From: Ectobius pallidus
Taxonomy: Eukaryota > Arthropoda > Insecta > Blattodea > Ectobiidae
DNA length: 64,000 nucleotides
Direction: 5' to 3'
Assembly: GCA_964059195.1 (NCBI GenBank)
Contig: CAXKWD010000002.1
Location: 149,251,042 to 149,315,041, forward strand
The translations under genes and the position numbers were made by a program. The notes beneath the pieces are model-generated. The model did not search any database. It saw only the letters and a list, made by a program, of their open reading frames with translations, and was not told the DNA's origin. Position 1 is the stretch's first letter. Each line of letters starts with the position of its first letter. Below, piece after piece: positions 53,391-64,000 of this stretch.

Positions 53391-56300
53391 ATTGAAGCCT
53401 ATTTTGTATACTTATCAACTGTATGTTTTGTAGATTTTTTTATTCCTTTGTGAGTTCTTGTTCACTGTAAATATTTTCTTAAGTTTCAGATATAACAAGC
53501 TATTGGTTTAATAAATCACTCTCCCTTAGTAAATACACTTATTCGTAAATTTCATAAGTAAATTTATTCTGCAGTCTACAATTTCTAGGTATTTTCCAAA
53601 ACCTTCTCTGTACATATTCTGGTTATTCAAAGGCAGATTGGGACAGTACTTTATTATTTTTCATTATATTTTTCATAATTATAGTTTAACTGAAATGTTG
53701 AATGTGCTATGCATTAGTGACCTGGGTATCACAGGTTGACTTAAATTTTCTTATGGGTACAGATCTTTATTCAGATTGTATATTATTTAGGTGTTTTAAA
53801 TACTTAATTTTTTATCTTACCAAAGCCAAATATATTTATGTGAATTTTACATCTACATTGGATGCCTCAAATAAATTGTTAAGCTGTTATGAAAATATTA
53901 TGTGGTCATTTATCTTGGTTTATCCTACCCTACCTGGAATTCTGAATGGTTCAATCTGGCCTCGGGGTCTAAACTTAGCCACAATGTTTCTGTTTATCTA
54001 AGAGAATAAACTATGAGGTATTTTTAGTTCAGTCATTAGAAGTAATTTGTCTGGAGATTTTGGAATTTCAGAGTTTTAGACTTTTGCATTTCAGAGTTCC
54101 ATTATTCTGCTTATCTTAGAAACCTAACCAATAACTATTTATCCAAGTGTATTATATTATTTGAATTATTTAAATTGAGCAATTAAATTATTTACTTCAA
54201 CCAAAATACATTTTAACTTACATACATTCTTACATTCTTTCTTCCTTTCTTATATTTATACAAGCCGACCATTGCATGTTCTTGTTTAAAATTTCAAACT
54301 GTGTGAAGAATGCACCATGTGCATAAGACTCTCACCCTGTTAATTGTGATTACTTAAAACTTGTGTCTTCTATTCGATGCAAGTTCATTTTGGTTTGAAG
54401 ACACTGAGAATCATTTGACAAGTTATTAGAAAGAAACTTGTCACAGCCATGTCTACTAATCTTTTACTTCATGTCTTGAAATTTAGTTCAAGACACACTT
54501 CCCAAAATATTTCTTCCATTAAAAACCTACTGTGAAATACTTTTTTTAACAGAAAAATGATCTTGTTACATATAGTATTCATTTCAGTTGCCGTAAGTTA
54601 TGTCAGTTTAAAGGGAGGCATCTTAATTCTGTTAATGAACCTCTGGTACTTGATTACACATCGCATACTGAAGTATAGTCTACAAAAAATCTGTACAACA
54701 TTTTATATTACTAACAAAATTATTGTGGCATTTTTCCTACCATAGTAGGAATACTACAAATATAAGTAAATTTAAAGACACTGAATAGACAATTAAAATC
54801 CCAGGTCTATTTAGTACCTTTTAGGTACCTATTTAGGATTTTTAACATTTTTATTTGTTTCTTGTGCAGATTATACCACTCAGAGTGTGCTCATTCTACC
54901 CTTCTCTTTCTTTCTCTCAAGTGTTGGTATGTATGTGAAGAGATAGTGGAATTGATCGAAATAATAAATAAAGAAGCCCAGAGAAATAAGGCAATGCTTT
55001 AAGGATGTGAGATTTATTAGATCCAGTTACGTGTTGTTCATACTTTACGTTAAGTTTCGATTTTCATTTTCAAATGATTTACCATTGTACAACCTATTCT
55101 TTACATCTGTGCACATCAGAATCCCTACCCCCACTCCCATATAAATAACTCATGTTCGTTCAAGACTCACCAACATGAACCCCGTCAGCACAATTATCAA
55201 CTTCACTTGAGCAAGCTGAGTTAGCAAATGAGGTACCTCAGAAAATCATGAGCCGCAGCTTGCAAAAGAGAGCAGTGGCTTAGTTTTATTTATACCAAAT
55301 CCTGAGCAGCGGCTCAACTTTCAAGGTCGCTGAGCAATTGCTAAGAAGGTCACTGAGGAAGCTGCTTGTTATTTATACCAAACCTAGCAGCTGCTTGGAA
55401 TTCATGAGTTTTGAGCCCCTGCTTGATTTTATTTATACCACCCAATGTTTACTTGAACTTACAAGTGCTACTACCAAAGCTTTGAATTATAGTAGTAATT
55501 TTGATGTTAGAATAAATTACATACTACAATTAGTTGTAATATAATAGAAAGTAATAGTTTAAAAAATGATAAGAATTATTAGTAGAGCCTGGATATTATG
55601 TAATTAAGTAATTACATATTCTATTCTTTCATACATTTGAAAGAAATGTTGATCAATTACAATTAGGGCCGATTGTATAAACATCACTGACTGGAGATCA
55701 ATTATGATCTGAGTTCAGAAAATGATCTGAGTTCAGGCTCGAGTCGTACTGTATAACACTGATCTAAGATCAACTAATCGAAGTTCAATTTTGATCCTAG
55801 TTCATACATGAGCACTTGGCAACATCGCAGAAACAGATGAGTATCGCGAGACGAGAGCATTGTTATTCTATTTTCCTCCATATTCAGACTGTGTTATGCG
55901 AAAGGAAGGGGAAATATGATTGAAATTAAGCAGAAAAAGGGGAAAATATAAAGATATTGTAGAATCCAAAAAGACGGATGCGATAATATCCGTGCAAGAG
56001 CAAAATGCGATGAAAAATGTTCTGGTAATTTCATTCCTGGCGTTATAAATCGGCTCAACATTTTCACGGCTAAGGACGTATAAATGCTTCGTCTCATGAA
56101 TTGTATAAGAGCGGAGATGTAAAACTTAAGGAATTTTTGTTCATCTGTTATGTTTGTTATTCATGGAAACCAGGTAGCCTATTCCACTTAACTTTTCTCT
56201 ATCGATTTTAAACTTAATAGCCCACTGAAGTTTTTACCTCATGACTGCCTTATTACAATGTAAAATCTCAAGTTCTGAAAGAGTTAATAGGTCACATAAA

Positions 56301-56518
56301 GAAAGATAACGAAGAAAGCATTTGGGGAAAATCCAAAAACAGGTCGCCCCTTAAGATCCTCTCACTCGAAATTTCCTAGTAGTTCCACCATAGTCTCCTA
56401 AATGTCTCTCGTTTAGCAGCGTTGAAAATTTTGAAAATTTTTATTTTTTCCCCTTTCTACTATTCAATCTCTTTTCTCCTTTACCCTACCTAACTATTCC
56501 TACAGTAAAAAATTTTGA
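53391..56518. other. AT-rich stretch, no gene recognised
   Basis: Mostly single-copy looking. At 55250-55440 words such as tttatttataccaaa recur with the region at 50030. At 55668 gggccgattgtataaacatc resembles a Harbinger-type terminus; related gatctgagttcag/ttgatcctagttca words recur to 57020, but I could not place the other terminus. Confidence 0.4.
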
Positions 56519-56587
56519 ACCTAAGGAGATTCGAACATGGGACCCCTAGCATGATAGCCAGTCATTTTACCACTACGCCATCAAGTG
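56519..56587 (-). repeat. tRNA-like sequence
   Basis: Minus strand has gatggcgtagtggtaaaatg (A-box part) and gttcgaatctcc (B box). Stems are imperfect; SINE head or pseudogene. Confidence 0.55.
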
Positions 56588-57797
56588 AAGGTTGGGGGTG
56601 ATAAGCGAGAATTCATGTATGGCGAAGATTGATAATTTCGTATTAGTTGCAATTGTGGTGCAAGGGTTATTTTCTTATTATAGTAATTAGTGCAACATAA
56701 TAATAACGCACAGGTTATGCTGTAGAGTTATGTACACTGCATTATAAGGAGCCTAAAACATAGCCTATATACGCACAACTACTTTATAGCTATAAATGTA
56801 CGCACAACTACGTTATAGCTAGAAATGTATGAAGTTGTCTTTTGTGAATTTTCTTTATATTTATCGTAACCACACAGGTAGGCCTAATGTTATGTTTATA
56901 ATGAGCTAATCTTATGTCTCAAATACGAAAACAGCCCATTGAACTGAGATTCAACTAGTTTGATCGGAGAAATTTCAATTCTCCAGTCAAAATTGATCCT
57001 AGTTCAGTGTGAATTGATCCTTATATATTTTCTCTCTGGTGCAGCATTATGACATCAAGTTTTCTCGCATGTTTCTAAACTTTGCCGTGTATTTTATGAT
57101 GGGTGTATGTTGTGTTCACCCGTAATAAGTTGGTTACCGGACAGAGAACAGTACCTGACAGAACATGACAGAGTAACATATGTATATTTCCAGCTTTTTT
57201 CAACAAAACCCAGGTATGCAGAGTATGTAACTGAGTTTTCTATTTCGATGGTGGGTTTTCTTCAGTTTTCTATTTTTGGGTTTCTTTTTATTACTATGTT
57301 CAATTAAATTAATTTTCACCCACCAGTTGTTTGGTTAGTTTATCCGGTTTAGTTGTCTTATTTTCACTTAATACAGCTGCTGTTCTAGTCAGAGATTTCG
57401 TATTCCATTTTTAATATTTGTCTAGCACCTTTAAATATGGACACACTTCCTCTATACACACGTTCCTGAGGAAGGCCACAGAGTGAAGATGGCCGAAAGC
57501 TCAAGCCTAATAATTTTGAAAACGGCTGATAACCCGAGAAGCCATCTTAAGTAAACAAGCTGTGAAAGTTTCCAATCTTATAATAATAACAATAATAATA
57601 ATAATAACTTCAATAACAATAAATAAATAAATAAATAATAATAATTCAAAATAAAACTACACAATAAATTGCCTTTGAAAATACAACAGTTAAGTATTAA
57701 AGCCTTTAAAAATGAATTAATGTCCATTCTATAGTGTGCAAGAATTTGAAGAAGAAGAAAAAGAAAACACATTAGAAAAGCTTTTAACTGGTTAGTT
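56588..57797. other. Nothing coding recognised
   Basis: A text at 57465-57500 (cctgaggaaggccacagagt and ggccgaaagctc) is a common 3' end of insect retroelements. (aat)n at 57580-57648. Confidence 0.4.
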
Positions 57798-58522
57798 TTC
57801 ATGATCATTTTCCCAAACATGTGACACCCAATATTTAAAGGCCTCCTTTTAAGAAGCCTGGCTTTGCTCTTAAGCCTTAAATGCATAATGTGTCCCATAG
57901 GATACAACAGTTTACCTTAAATTTGTAATAAAATAAAATCAGGTAAACTGATATAACAAAGTGCCAGAATGCTTTTTTTAATCAGTAATAATTGCAATTA
58001 TGATAGGCCCATGCAGAATAGAATTTATTTTTGTATTATATCTCCGAGTTAAACTCCAAATCAAAATGCACTAGTAATAATATTAACGTTGCAATAGGCC
58101 TACGGTTCACTGACATGTTTGTTTCAAGTTTAAATCAGCCTTATAGGTTATGAATGATAAAAAGTCAATCTGAAATCTGTCAGGAATTTCAGTAGGTATA
58201 CTGCTGCACAGGAACGAATAAGAGAAATACTAACATTACAATATAATGTAGATATCGGTAGTCATCGATAGAATGCAGAATATTATATCAATATTCAACG
58301 ACTAGTTGTGTTTTAAATCTTTTATTTAGGCCGGAGGATAGATGCAACATCGTCACACTCAATCAGCTGTTAAGAGCAACTGGTATGTCACGGGTACAAT
58401 TCATGAAAAATATACAATAGGCCCATTCCTTTATTTTTGTCAAAACATCTAAAACCATGCAAAATACGCAATAAAAAGATTGCAAGTTTATTTTGGAGGA
58501 GAAAAATTGCAAATATGAACTT
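57798..58522. repeat. Dispersed block, second copy (direct repeat with 46855-47570)
   Basis: See 46855-47570; differences include an insertion near 58050 (ctccaaatcaaaatgcac). Confidence 0.85.
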
Positions 58523-58660
58523 TTTGGAATATTCCTATCGGTTATGTTGTAAATTAAACAAATGTCAACAAATTACAGAATGGGACATCATTTTTTCAGT
58601 TACATTGTGCAAATTTGAGAGGCCTTTCTCAATATAGTGAACACCGCTTAATGTAATCAC

Positions 58661-59698
58661 TAGGGCCCAGATTTGAAGGTTTTAACCTATTTTTTCCCCA
58701 GCTTCCTAATTAGAACATTTTAACGTATTTTTCAGTTTCCAAATATATGAATCTTATAGAACTTAAAAAGGGCTAAATCGGACTAAAGGGCCTACAAAGG
58801 ACTAAAGAGGACTCTTGCTGAAAAACTGAGGGCTAAATAGGACTTCTGCTAAAAAACTAGGTGCTAAAGAGGACTTTTGCTGAAAAACTAGGAGCCAAAG
58901 AGGACTTTTGCAGAAAAAATAAAATTTAATATGTGAATGTATGCACTTTAAGAAAAGACATAATAACAATAAATTTATACAATGCACTGAAATTAATAAT
59001 GTATATGTCACTTGTCTTTGTAACTCGAAAATGTGCTGCATCTCCGTCGCAGGAAATGAAACTTAGCCGTCTTCAATATTTTGAAATCTGCCATTTCAAC
59101 TTTCAAATAAGTTGCCGACTGACAATAGAGAAGTATAGGAGGGTCTGTGTCAAAAAATTATAATACAATTTTCGGTGTTAATATTAGCAAAATATGAACA
59201 GTTCCACCTTATACCCCTGTTAATATAATTTATTTAGGATCAATCTATTAAGCTATTAAGATTAATTAAGTCTAGTATTAGGCCATATGAACATACATCT
59301 ATGATTGCTGACAGAATGTAATATGAACCAAATTCACTTAAAGGTCTGTACACTGACCTGCAGATAAATTTAAAATTTAAATTGTTACTAGATGTAGGCC
59401 TACATATATAAAGTTAATTAAAGTTAAAGGTGAAATGCACAGAAATGTGAATGCTAAAATAACTTATACATATATATATATACAAAAATATAATTTATAT
59501 TAACGGGGGTACAAGGTGGAACTGTTCATACTTTTGCTGATAATAACCCCTCGCTGGAAAGGATGGAATTCGTTAACACATTAATATTAGTGTTTTATTA
59601 AAACAGCCAAAATCGTTTGTTTAAAACCTAAAAAAAGCTATTCCACTAAAATAAAAGCCTAAAATATCTTTTATAAAACCCTAAAAATCCGGGCACTA
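58661..59698. mobile_element. Non-autonomous hAT element, 1,038 bp, 8-bp TSD
   Basis: Starts tagggcccagatttgaaggt and ends aaaaatccgggcacta, inverted. The duplication gtaatcac is exact (58653-58660 and 59699-59706). The 5' part has four diverged 35-bp units gaggacttttgctgaaaaac (58795-58920). A second element with its own termini lies inside (59186-59538). No transposase. Confidence 0.88.
59186..59538. mobile_element. Nested MITE inside the hAT element
   Basis: Left agcaaaatatgaacagttcc and the right end in reverse agcaaaagtatgaacagttc are inverted for about 45 bp. Length 353 bp. Target duplication not clear. Confidence 0.7.
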
Positions 59699-60084
59699 GT
59701 AATCACAGATAATGTTATCACTTTTATGAAGTCCCATACGGATTAATACTGACACACTGAAAAAATGCTGTTTATTGTGATCAAAGATTCGGTTTTATGC
59801 CATCACATTTTCATTTTTGCGGCTTTATTTCCAAGTATTGTAGATCATTCAAAATTTCGGTTTTTAGCGTTTCATTTCGTATTGTGTAGTACGAGGTAGC
59901 AATACTGTTCCCAGCTCACAGGATGACCAGTTCGAGGGGATGGCATTACCTAGCTTTCTCTTTTAAGCAATAAAACATGTTTAACCCCACAGTTAAACTG
60001 CAGCTTTTGATTTATGAAGATAACAGTATTGGCATTTAGTAATTGCTAGTGTAAAATGAAAAGTCTTGAACAGACAGGCGTTAG

Positions 60085-60495
60085 ATGAGAATATTATAGG
60101 AGAAAAATTCCTCCGGCACTGGGACTTGAACCCAGGACCTTTGGCTATTCGCGCCAATGCTCTACCAACTGAGCTAAGCTGGAGTTCAATTCACAGTGCC
60201 AGATGGAACCTCTCTCCTATGACTGATTGCCCTAATGGTCTACCTCGCAGACAGACAAGTTATGTCATATGCAGTACTGTGAGGCACACTAAGTAGTGAT
60301 TTTTGTGACCGGGCTCCCACTGTTATTGTACAGTTAACATTCAAGATAGATATATAACCATTCATGAACCACAGATTATTGTCTCTGTTGGACATTACAT
60401 AAGAATATTATAGGAGAAAAATTCCTCCGACACTGGGACTTGAACACAGGACCTTTGGCTATTTGCACCAATGCTCTACCAACTGAGCTACTGAT
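60085..60495 (-). repeat. Head-to-tail tRNA-like repeat pair
   Basis: Unit of about 320 bp starting gagaatattataggagaaaa is followed by a second, truncated unit at 60406. tRNA-like parts at 60112-60183 (acceptor mutated, tccagc) and 60426-60490 (cut off in the acceptor). Confidence 0.8.
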
Positions 60496-61098
60496 ATAAT
60501 TTTTCACTTTTTTTCAATAGTAATGTACCTTGAGTTTATTTTATTTTCAAAAATAATAATTTGTGATAATCTCTTAAGTTTTCTTTATAAACTTATATTT
60601 TATAAAGTGATACCTCACTCACATTTATTCAAACAGTATTATAGATAAGTAATTCTCAATATATAAAAGGCAATGTTAGTATGTGTGTCCTTTATAAACT
60701 AAAAACTACTGGACTGATTTACATGCTGTTTTTTGCAAAATAATCTGCATTTTCCGGAGAAGGTATAAAGCTATTGAAATCCTTGATGTGACAGTAGAAA
60801 GAAAGTTAGGGGCCTAATTTCTGAAAACATTACACTCAATTCTTCAAATATAATTCAGTTCTCATGACAACGTTGTTTGCAGTGTTCACATAGGATTTTG
60901 GGAGTCGCATTATACTGGGCTTTGACAAATGAAATACCAGCTGTGATGCACCACCTAACTTTCTCTACCCTGGACATGGAGAATATCATTTTCTCACTTC
61001 ACATTTTGATGTAGACTAAGAGGTCGTATTGCAGGGAAAGCATTTGCAGTTGTCTCAGTCTGAGTTTGTCCCAGCAATGGATAGTGAGTAATGCTATA
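60496..61098. other. Unassigned repeat-like stretch
   Basis: aggcaatgttagtatgtgtg and tactggactgatttacatgc at 60668-60735 are typical of a dispersed insect repeat. No gene. Confidence 0.4.
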
Positions 61099-61233
61099 CG
61101 AGGGGAGACCTAAAAATAACCGGAACCGATCTGTTGCGTGCGAATGCTTTGTAGTTACGAGTTGTGCTGTTATTTGGTGTTATTTTGGGGTCTCCCGCAA
61201 CCGTTAGTGAGCTGGCGTCAGTCTGAGTTAAGT

Positions 61234-61376
61234 AGCTCAATGGTAGAGCATCGGCGCGTTAAGCCGAAGATCCGTGTTCAAATCCCGGTTATGACATAAA
61301 ATTTTTCAAGCTGATTCTAACTTGTATTAATATCCCAGACATGGATTTAATGTCTATTTCCTTTCCCTCCACTTAA
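61234..61376 (+). mobile_element. tRNA-derived retroposed insert, 143 bp, 11-bp TSD
   Basis: Flanked by ctgagttaagt at 61223-61233 and 61377-61387. It begins in the D arm (agctcaatggtagagc), has anticodon stem tcggc/gccga and a T-arm-like ccgtgttcaaatcccgg. A 75-bp unrelated tail follows. This is the layout of a short SINE. Confidence 0.75.
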
Positions 61377-61447
61377 CTGAGTTAAGTGGCTTGGTTGTGG
61401 TGTGCTGTTGTGTGCGTTCGTGTTTCAACCCGTTGGCGATTAGCGAG

Positions 61448-61730
61448 ATGCCCGACTACAAGGAACAAAGAATGTGTGTGAAATTTTGTTTTCTGTTAGG
61501 GAAAACTGCAGCCAAGACCGTTGGGATGCTTAGGCAATCCTTTCATGATGATGCTTTGGGGAAATCACAGGTCTAAGAGTGGATTTCCCATTTCAAATCT
61601 GGCAACTTGTCAACTGAAGACATGCCACGCCCCGGACTTCCTTCGACAGGAAGAAATGACGAAAACATCGCCAAAATCAAACATGCAATTGATGAAGATC
61701 TTTTAAGAAAATTGGATCGTTCTGAACTTC
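61448..61730 (+). pseudogene. mariner transposase N-terminal part, left arm
   Basis: MPDYKEQRMCVKFCFLLGKT, then HFKSGNLSTEDMPRPGLPST and NDENIAKIKHAIDEDLLRKL in shifting frames correspond to the two helix-turn-helix motifs and linker of mariner transposases. A stop (tctaag) interrupts the second helix region. The catalytic domain is absent. Confidence 0.8.
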
Positions 61731-61759
61731 AAGTCACGGCAAACATTCACACGGTTTTC

Positions 61760-61968
61760 TCTTTGGTCATCTCTGTGCAAGCGAGGAACAAATTTTGCAG
61801 ATACCCGTCACATGTTCAAAACTTCGGTTAAAATTCGCTGGACCGTGCTCCATGACACGTTCGTTTCCTCAGAAATTTGGTCAATGTTCTTTCGACGATC
61901 TCGGCTGCAGTTTTCCCTAACAGAAAAAATTTCACACACACTCTTTGCTCCTTGCGGTCAGCCATCTC
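61760..61968 (-). pseudogene. mariner transposase N-terminal part, right arm
   Basis: MADRKEQRVCVKFFLLGKTA, then after deletion and frameshift RILTEVLNM and RVSAKFVPRLHRDDQREN, the segment before the catalytic domain. Faces the left-arm copy. Confidence 0.75.
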
Positions 61969-62158
61969 ACCAATCGCCGACGGGTTGAAACACGAACGCA
62001 AACAAGCGTACCACAACCAACCCACTTAACTCAGACTGATGCTAGCTCACTAACGGTCGCGGGAGACCTCCAAATAACACCACCTAACAGCACAACTCGT
62101 AACTAGAAAGCATTTGCGAGCAACAGTTCAATTCCGGTTATTTTTGGGTCCCCCCTTG

Positions 62159-62863
62159 TACTAGAAATTGGTAAAAAAATTTATTTACTGATACTTTATT
62201 CATCACTGTAGGCGTTGTATTAGTTGAGAAATAGGGATGTTTATTGTAATCCCTAAGCATGTAAAAAGAGGCAAAATAGGATGGAACATTTTTATTCCCA
62301 TGAGCACAGTAAAATATTGTATCCCAGACTTCTTTTGATTTTAGCCCGAAACGGTCGTATGACAACATGAAAGTGGGAAATAAAATATCCCTTAAACACA
62401 GTAAAATGTTATGTTACCGGAATTTCTGTTTTTTCTTATTTCAAAGCAATCGTTTGCAAAATTTTAAGTCCTATATGAGCGATAAAAACCCATCTAGCGT
62501 TTTCTGAAGAAAGAGTCTGAGTGTGATAAGTAGTTCTTCTTTGCTTCAAACTCAATATTCCTATATTATATATATATACTAGCAGGTGCCTGCGGCTTCG
62601 CCTGCGATTACTTACTTAACTGCTAGATATTGTGTTTAAATCATTTATTTAACAGAAAAATAATTAATACATTATATTTATTAACACTGACATCGTTTTT
62701 ACAAAACTGCAGGAATTACATAATTTTACTCTTACCGGTAATTATATTGTTTAACGTTAAAAATACAAATAAAAAAACGAACAAAACGAATCTTATGCTG
62801 CCATATGGGCATACAAATTCCAAAATAAACTATTAAAATGAACCATAGATTCATGAACTACCC
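62159..62863. other. Repeat fragments, no gene
   Basis: (ta)n near 62562 leads to the repeat head actagcaggtgcctgcggct (62577). The text gtgtgataagtagttctt (62522) is an inverted relative of 47908. Confidence 0.45.
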
Positions 62864-64000
62864 TGTTGGAGTTATCAATTACTACGCCTACTTTTGGGTT
62901 TGTCAGAGGCACCACTGTAGCTTCCTCCTTGGAATCAGGTGCCATCATAACTTTCTCTTTGGGACATTACTTTCTCCTTGAAATAAAGACACCACCGAAT
63001 ATACCCGCCAGTAAGAAGCTTCTCCTGTACCACGAAAGTGTTGTGTGTTGTCAACTAGCCTTGCAAAAACAGTCAAAGCCGGTTATAGCGACTCTGAATA
63101 GACCGCTAATAGGTTATGGGCCCAGGCAGTGCATACCACAATTAATCGTGACGAAAAAGAACGAGAGCGCGAGTGAAATTAAAGTTAAAACAATAGTGGG
63201 AACGCAGCAAGTCGGACGAACAGCCAAAACCAAAATGGCGCACGCGGCAACGACCATGCGACTAGAGACTTTATCGCGCGAAAATTACGATACATGGCGT
63301 ATCCAAGCCGAGGCCCTGCTCGTAAAAAACGACATGTGGGGCTACGTTTCCGGCGAAATAAAAGAGCCCAAAGTGCAAGGGGAAGGTGCAGCTCTCGCGA
63401 CCGCTGAAGCGACATCCAAGCTATGGAAATCGAACGATCGGAAGGCGAAACCGGATCTGATCCTGGCAATCAATCCGACAGAGCTCGCCCAGATCCGGGG
63501 CTGCAACACCTCGCGCGACGTTTGGCTCAAACTGGAGTCAGTGTACGCCTCAAGAGGACCTGCCCGGAAAGCGGCATTGTTGAAACGCCTCACACAACAA
63601 AAGATGCAAGAAGGCGACGACGTCACCAAACATCTCAGTGAGTTTTTCGACGCCGTGGACAAGCTGCAATCAATGGAGATTGACATCAACGGAGAACTCC
63701 TCTCGATCATGCTACTCTATAGCTTGCCCGCCAGCTTCGAAAATTTCCGCTGTGCCATCGAGTCTCGGGACAACCTGCCTGACGCGGAATCCCTGAAAGT
63801 GAAGATAATCGAGGAGCACAACGCGAGAGCCCAAAAGGGCAAGATGACGGCAGCGCGGCCATGTTTGCCAGGAGCCGGTCACAGTCGAACAAGACGAAGG
63901 ACCAACGTAAGAACAAAGGCGGCGCTAGTGGTGTGAAATATGGTGCAAGTGACAATTCCGGACGAAAAGACAAACAATCCGACTCAAAACGTCGTTACAA
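62864..64000 (+). mobile_element. Copia element, 5' end (runs off the window)
   Basis: A presumed LTR (62864-63111) starts tgttggagttatcaatta; its 3' boundary is set by the following primer site. ggttatgggcccagg at 63112-63126 is the known Copia-type primer site, complementary to an internal part of initiator tRNA-Met. The gag gene follows. The GC content is higher than around it, suggesting a younger insertion. Confidence 0.85.
63235..64000 (+). pseudogene. gag: Copia gag (UBN2-type), frameshift near the end, 3' part outside the window
   Basis: Begins MAHAATTMRLETLSRENYDT with WRIQAEALLVKNDMWGYVSG, the typical Copia gag start. Then KAKPDLILAINPTELAQIRG, DVWLKLESVYASRGPARKAA, LLYSLPASFENFRCAIESRD and LKVKIIEEHNARA. 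I choose ATG 63235; the frame is open upstream to 62866, but that lies in the LTR and primer site. Around 63840-63850 the reading must shift by one base: the original frame ends LVV at 63936, while another stays open to the window edge with FARSRSQSNKTKDQRKNKGG, the basic linker before the zinc knuckle. The knuckle and pol lie beyond 64000. Confidence 0.85.

Larger units (their letters stand above)
61099..62158. mobile_element. Palindromic mariner-derived element, TA target
   Basis: Ends gaggggagacctaaaaataa and, in reverse, aggggggacccaaaaataac. TA at 61097-61098 and 62159-62160. Both arms carry the same 5' part of a mariner transposase facing inward (MPDYKEQRMCVKFCFLLGKT on plus; MADRKEQRVCVKFFLLGKTA on minus), so two half elements are joined tail to tail. 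A tRNA-derived insert interrupts the left arm. Confidence 0.85.

Noticed and set aside
62866..63234. In-frame N-terminal extension of the Copia gag
   Set aside because: It runs through the presumed LTR and the primer-binding site; the recognisable gag start is ATG 63235.

Overview
This window is eukaryotic, AT-rich and dominated by transposable elements. The AP-endonuclease LINE pieces, mariner, pogo-like and hAT elements, BEL/Pao and Copia gag genes, tRNA-derived SINEs, and introns of about 6.5 kb or more around short exons all point to an arthropod. A large-genome insect such as a cockroach or termite is my best guess, by inference only. There are no operons or bacterial features, and no runs of N.

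The left part (1-10.2 kb) is a graveyard of LINEs. One minus-strand LINE (pieces between 1.8 and 5.2 kb) is interrupted by a 1,280-bp mariner (3184-4463, TA target site) and a 708-bp hAT-type element (2010-2717, 8-bp target duplication). Two tRNA-derived SINEs, a foldback element and two further LINE fragments follow.

The centre (10229-26180, 15,952 bp) is one defective Polinton/Maverick-like element inserted into a LINE. It starts with AG, ends with CT, and is flanked by an exact 6-bp duplication (tctgca). Its terminal inverted repeats are about 2.3 kb long and each carries a BIR (IAP-type) gene plus a second conserved gene. The core holds remnants of an A32-type packaging ATPase, a parvovirus-like phospholipase A2 protein (catalytic His read as Asn), a small virion-core-like protein, a possible exonuclease-fold protein, a BED-finger/DUF8207-like gene and the C-terminal tail of an integrase. 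I see no DNA polymerase B, major capsid protein or integrase catalytic core. The element was hit twice more: by a 2,178-bp DNA transposon in the left repeat (11179-13356, AGT duplication) and by a gag-only BEL/Pao LTR element in the right repeat (19834-24638, aaaag duplication, nearly identical LTRs).

The right part (26-64 kb) contains the only convincing host gene: four minus-strand exons with good splice sites. Three match the N-terminal anticodon-binding region of mitochondrial aspartyl-tRNA synthetase (DARS2); the fourth is probably its upstream N-terminal exon. Their genomic order is rotated relative to the protein, which suggests a tandem duplication or an assembly fault. Around them lie non-autonomous hAT, mariner and pogo-like elements, a dispersed repeat family with internal 145-157 bp tandem units, tRNA-like repeats in palindromic and tandem arrangement, and at the right edge the 5' end of a Copia element.
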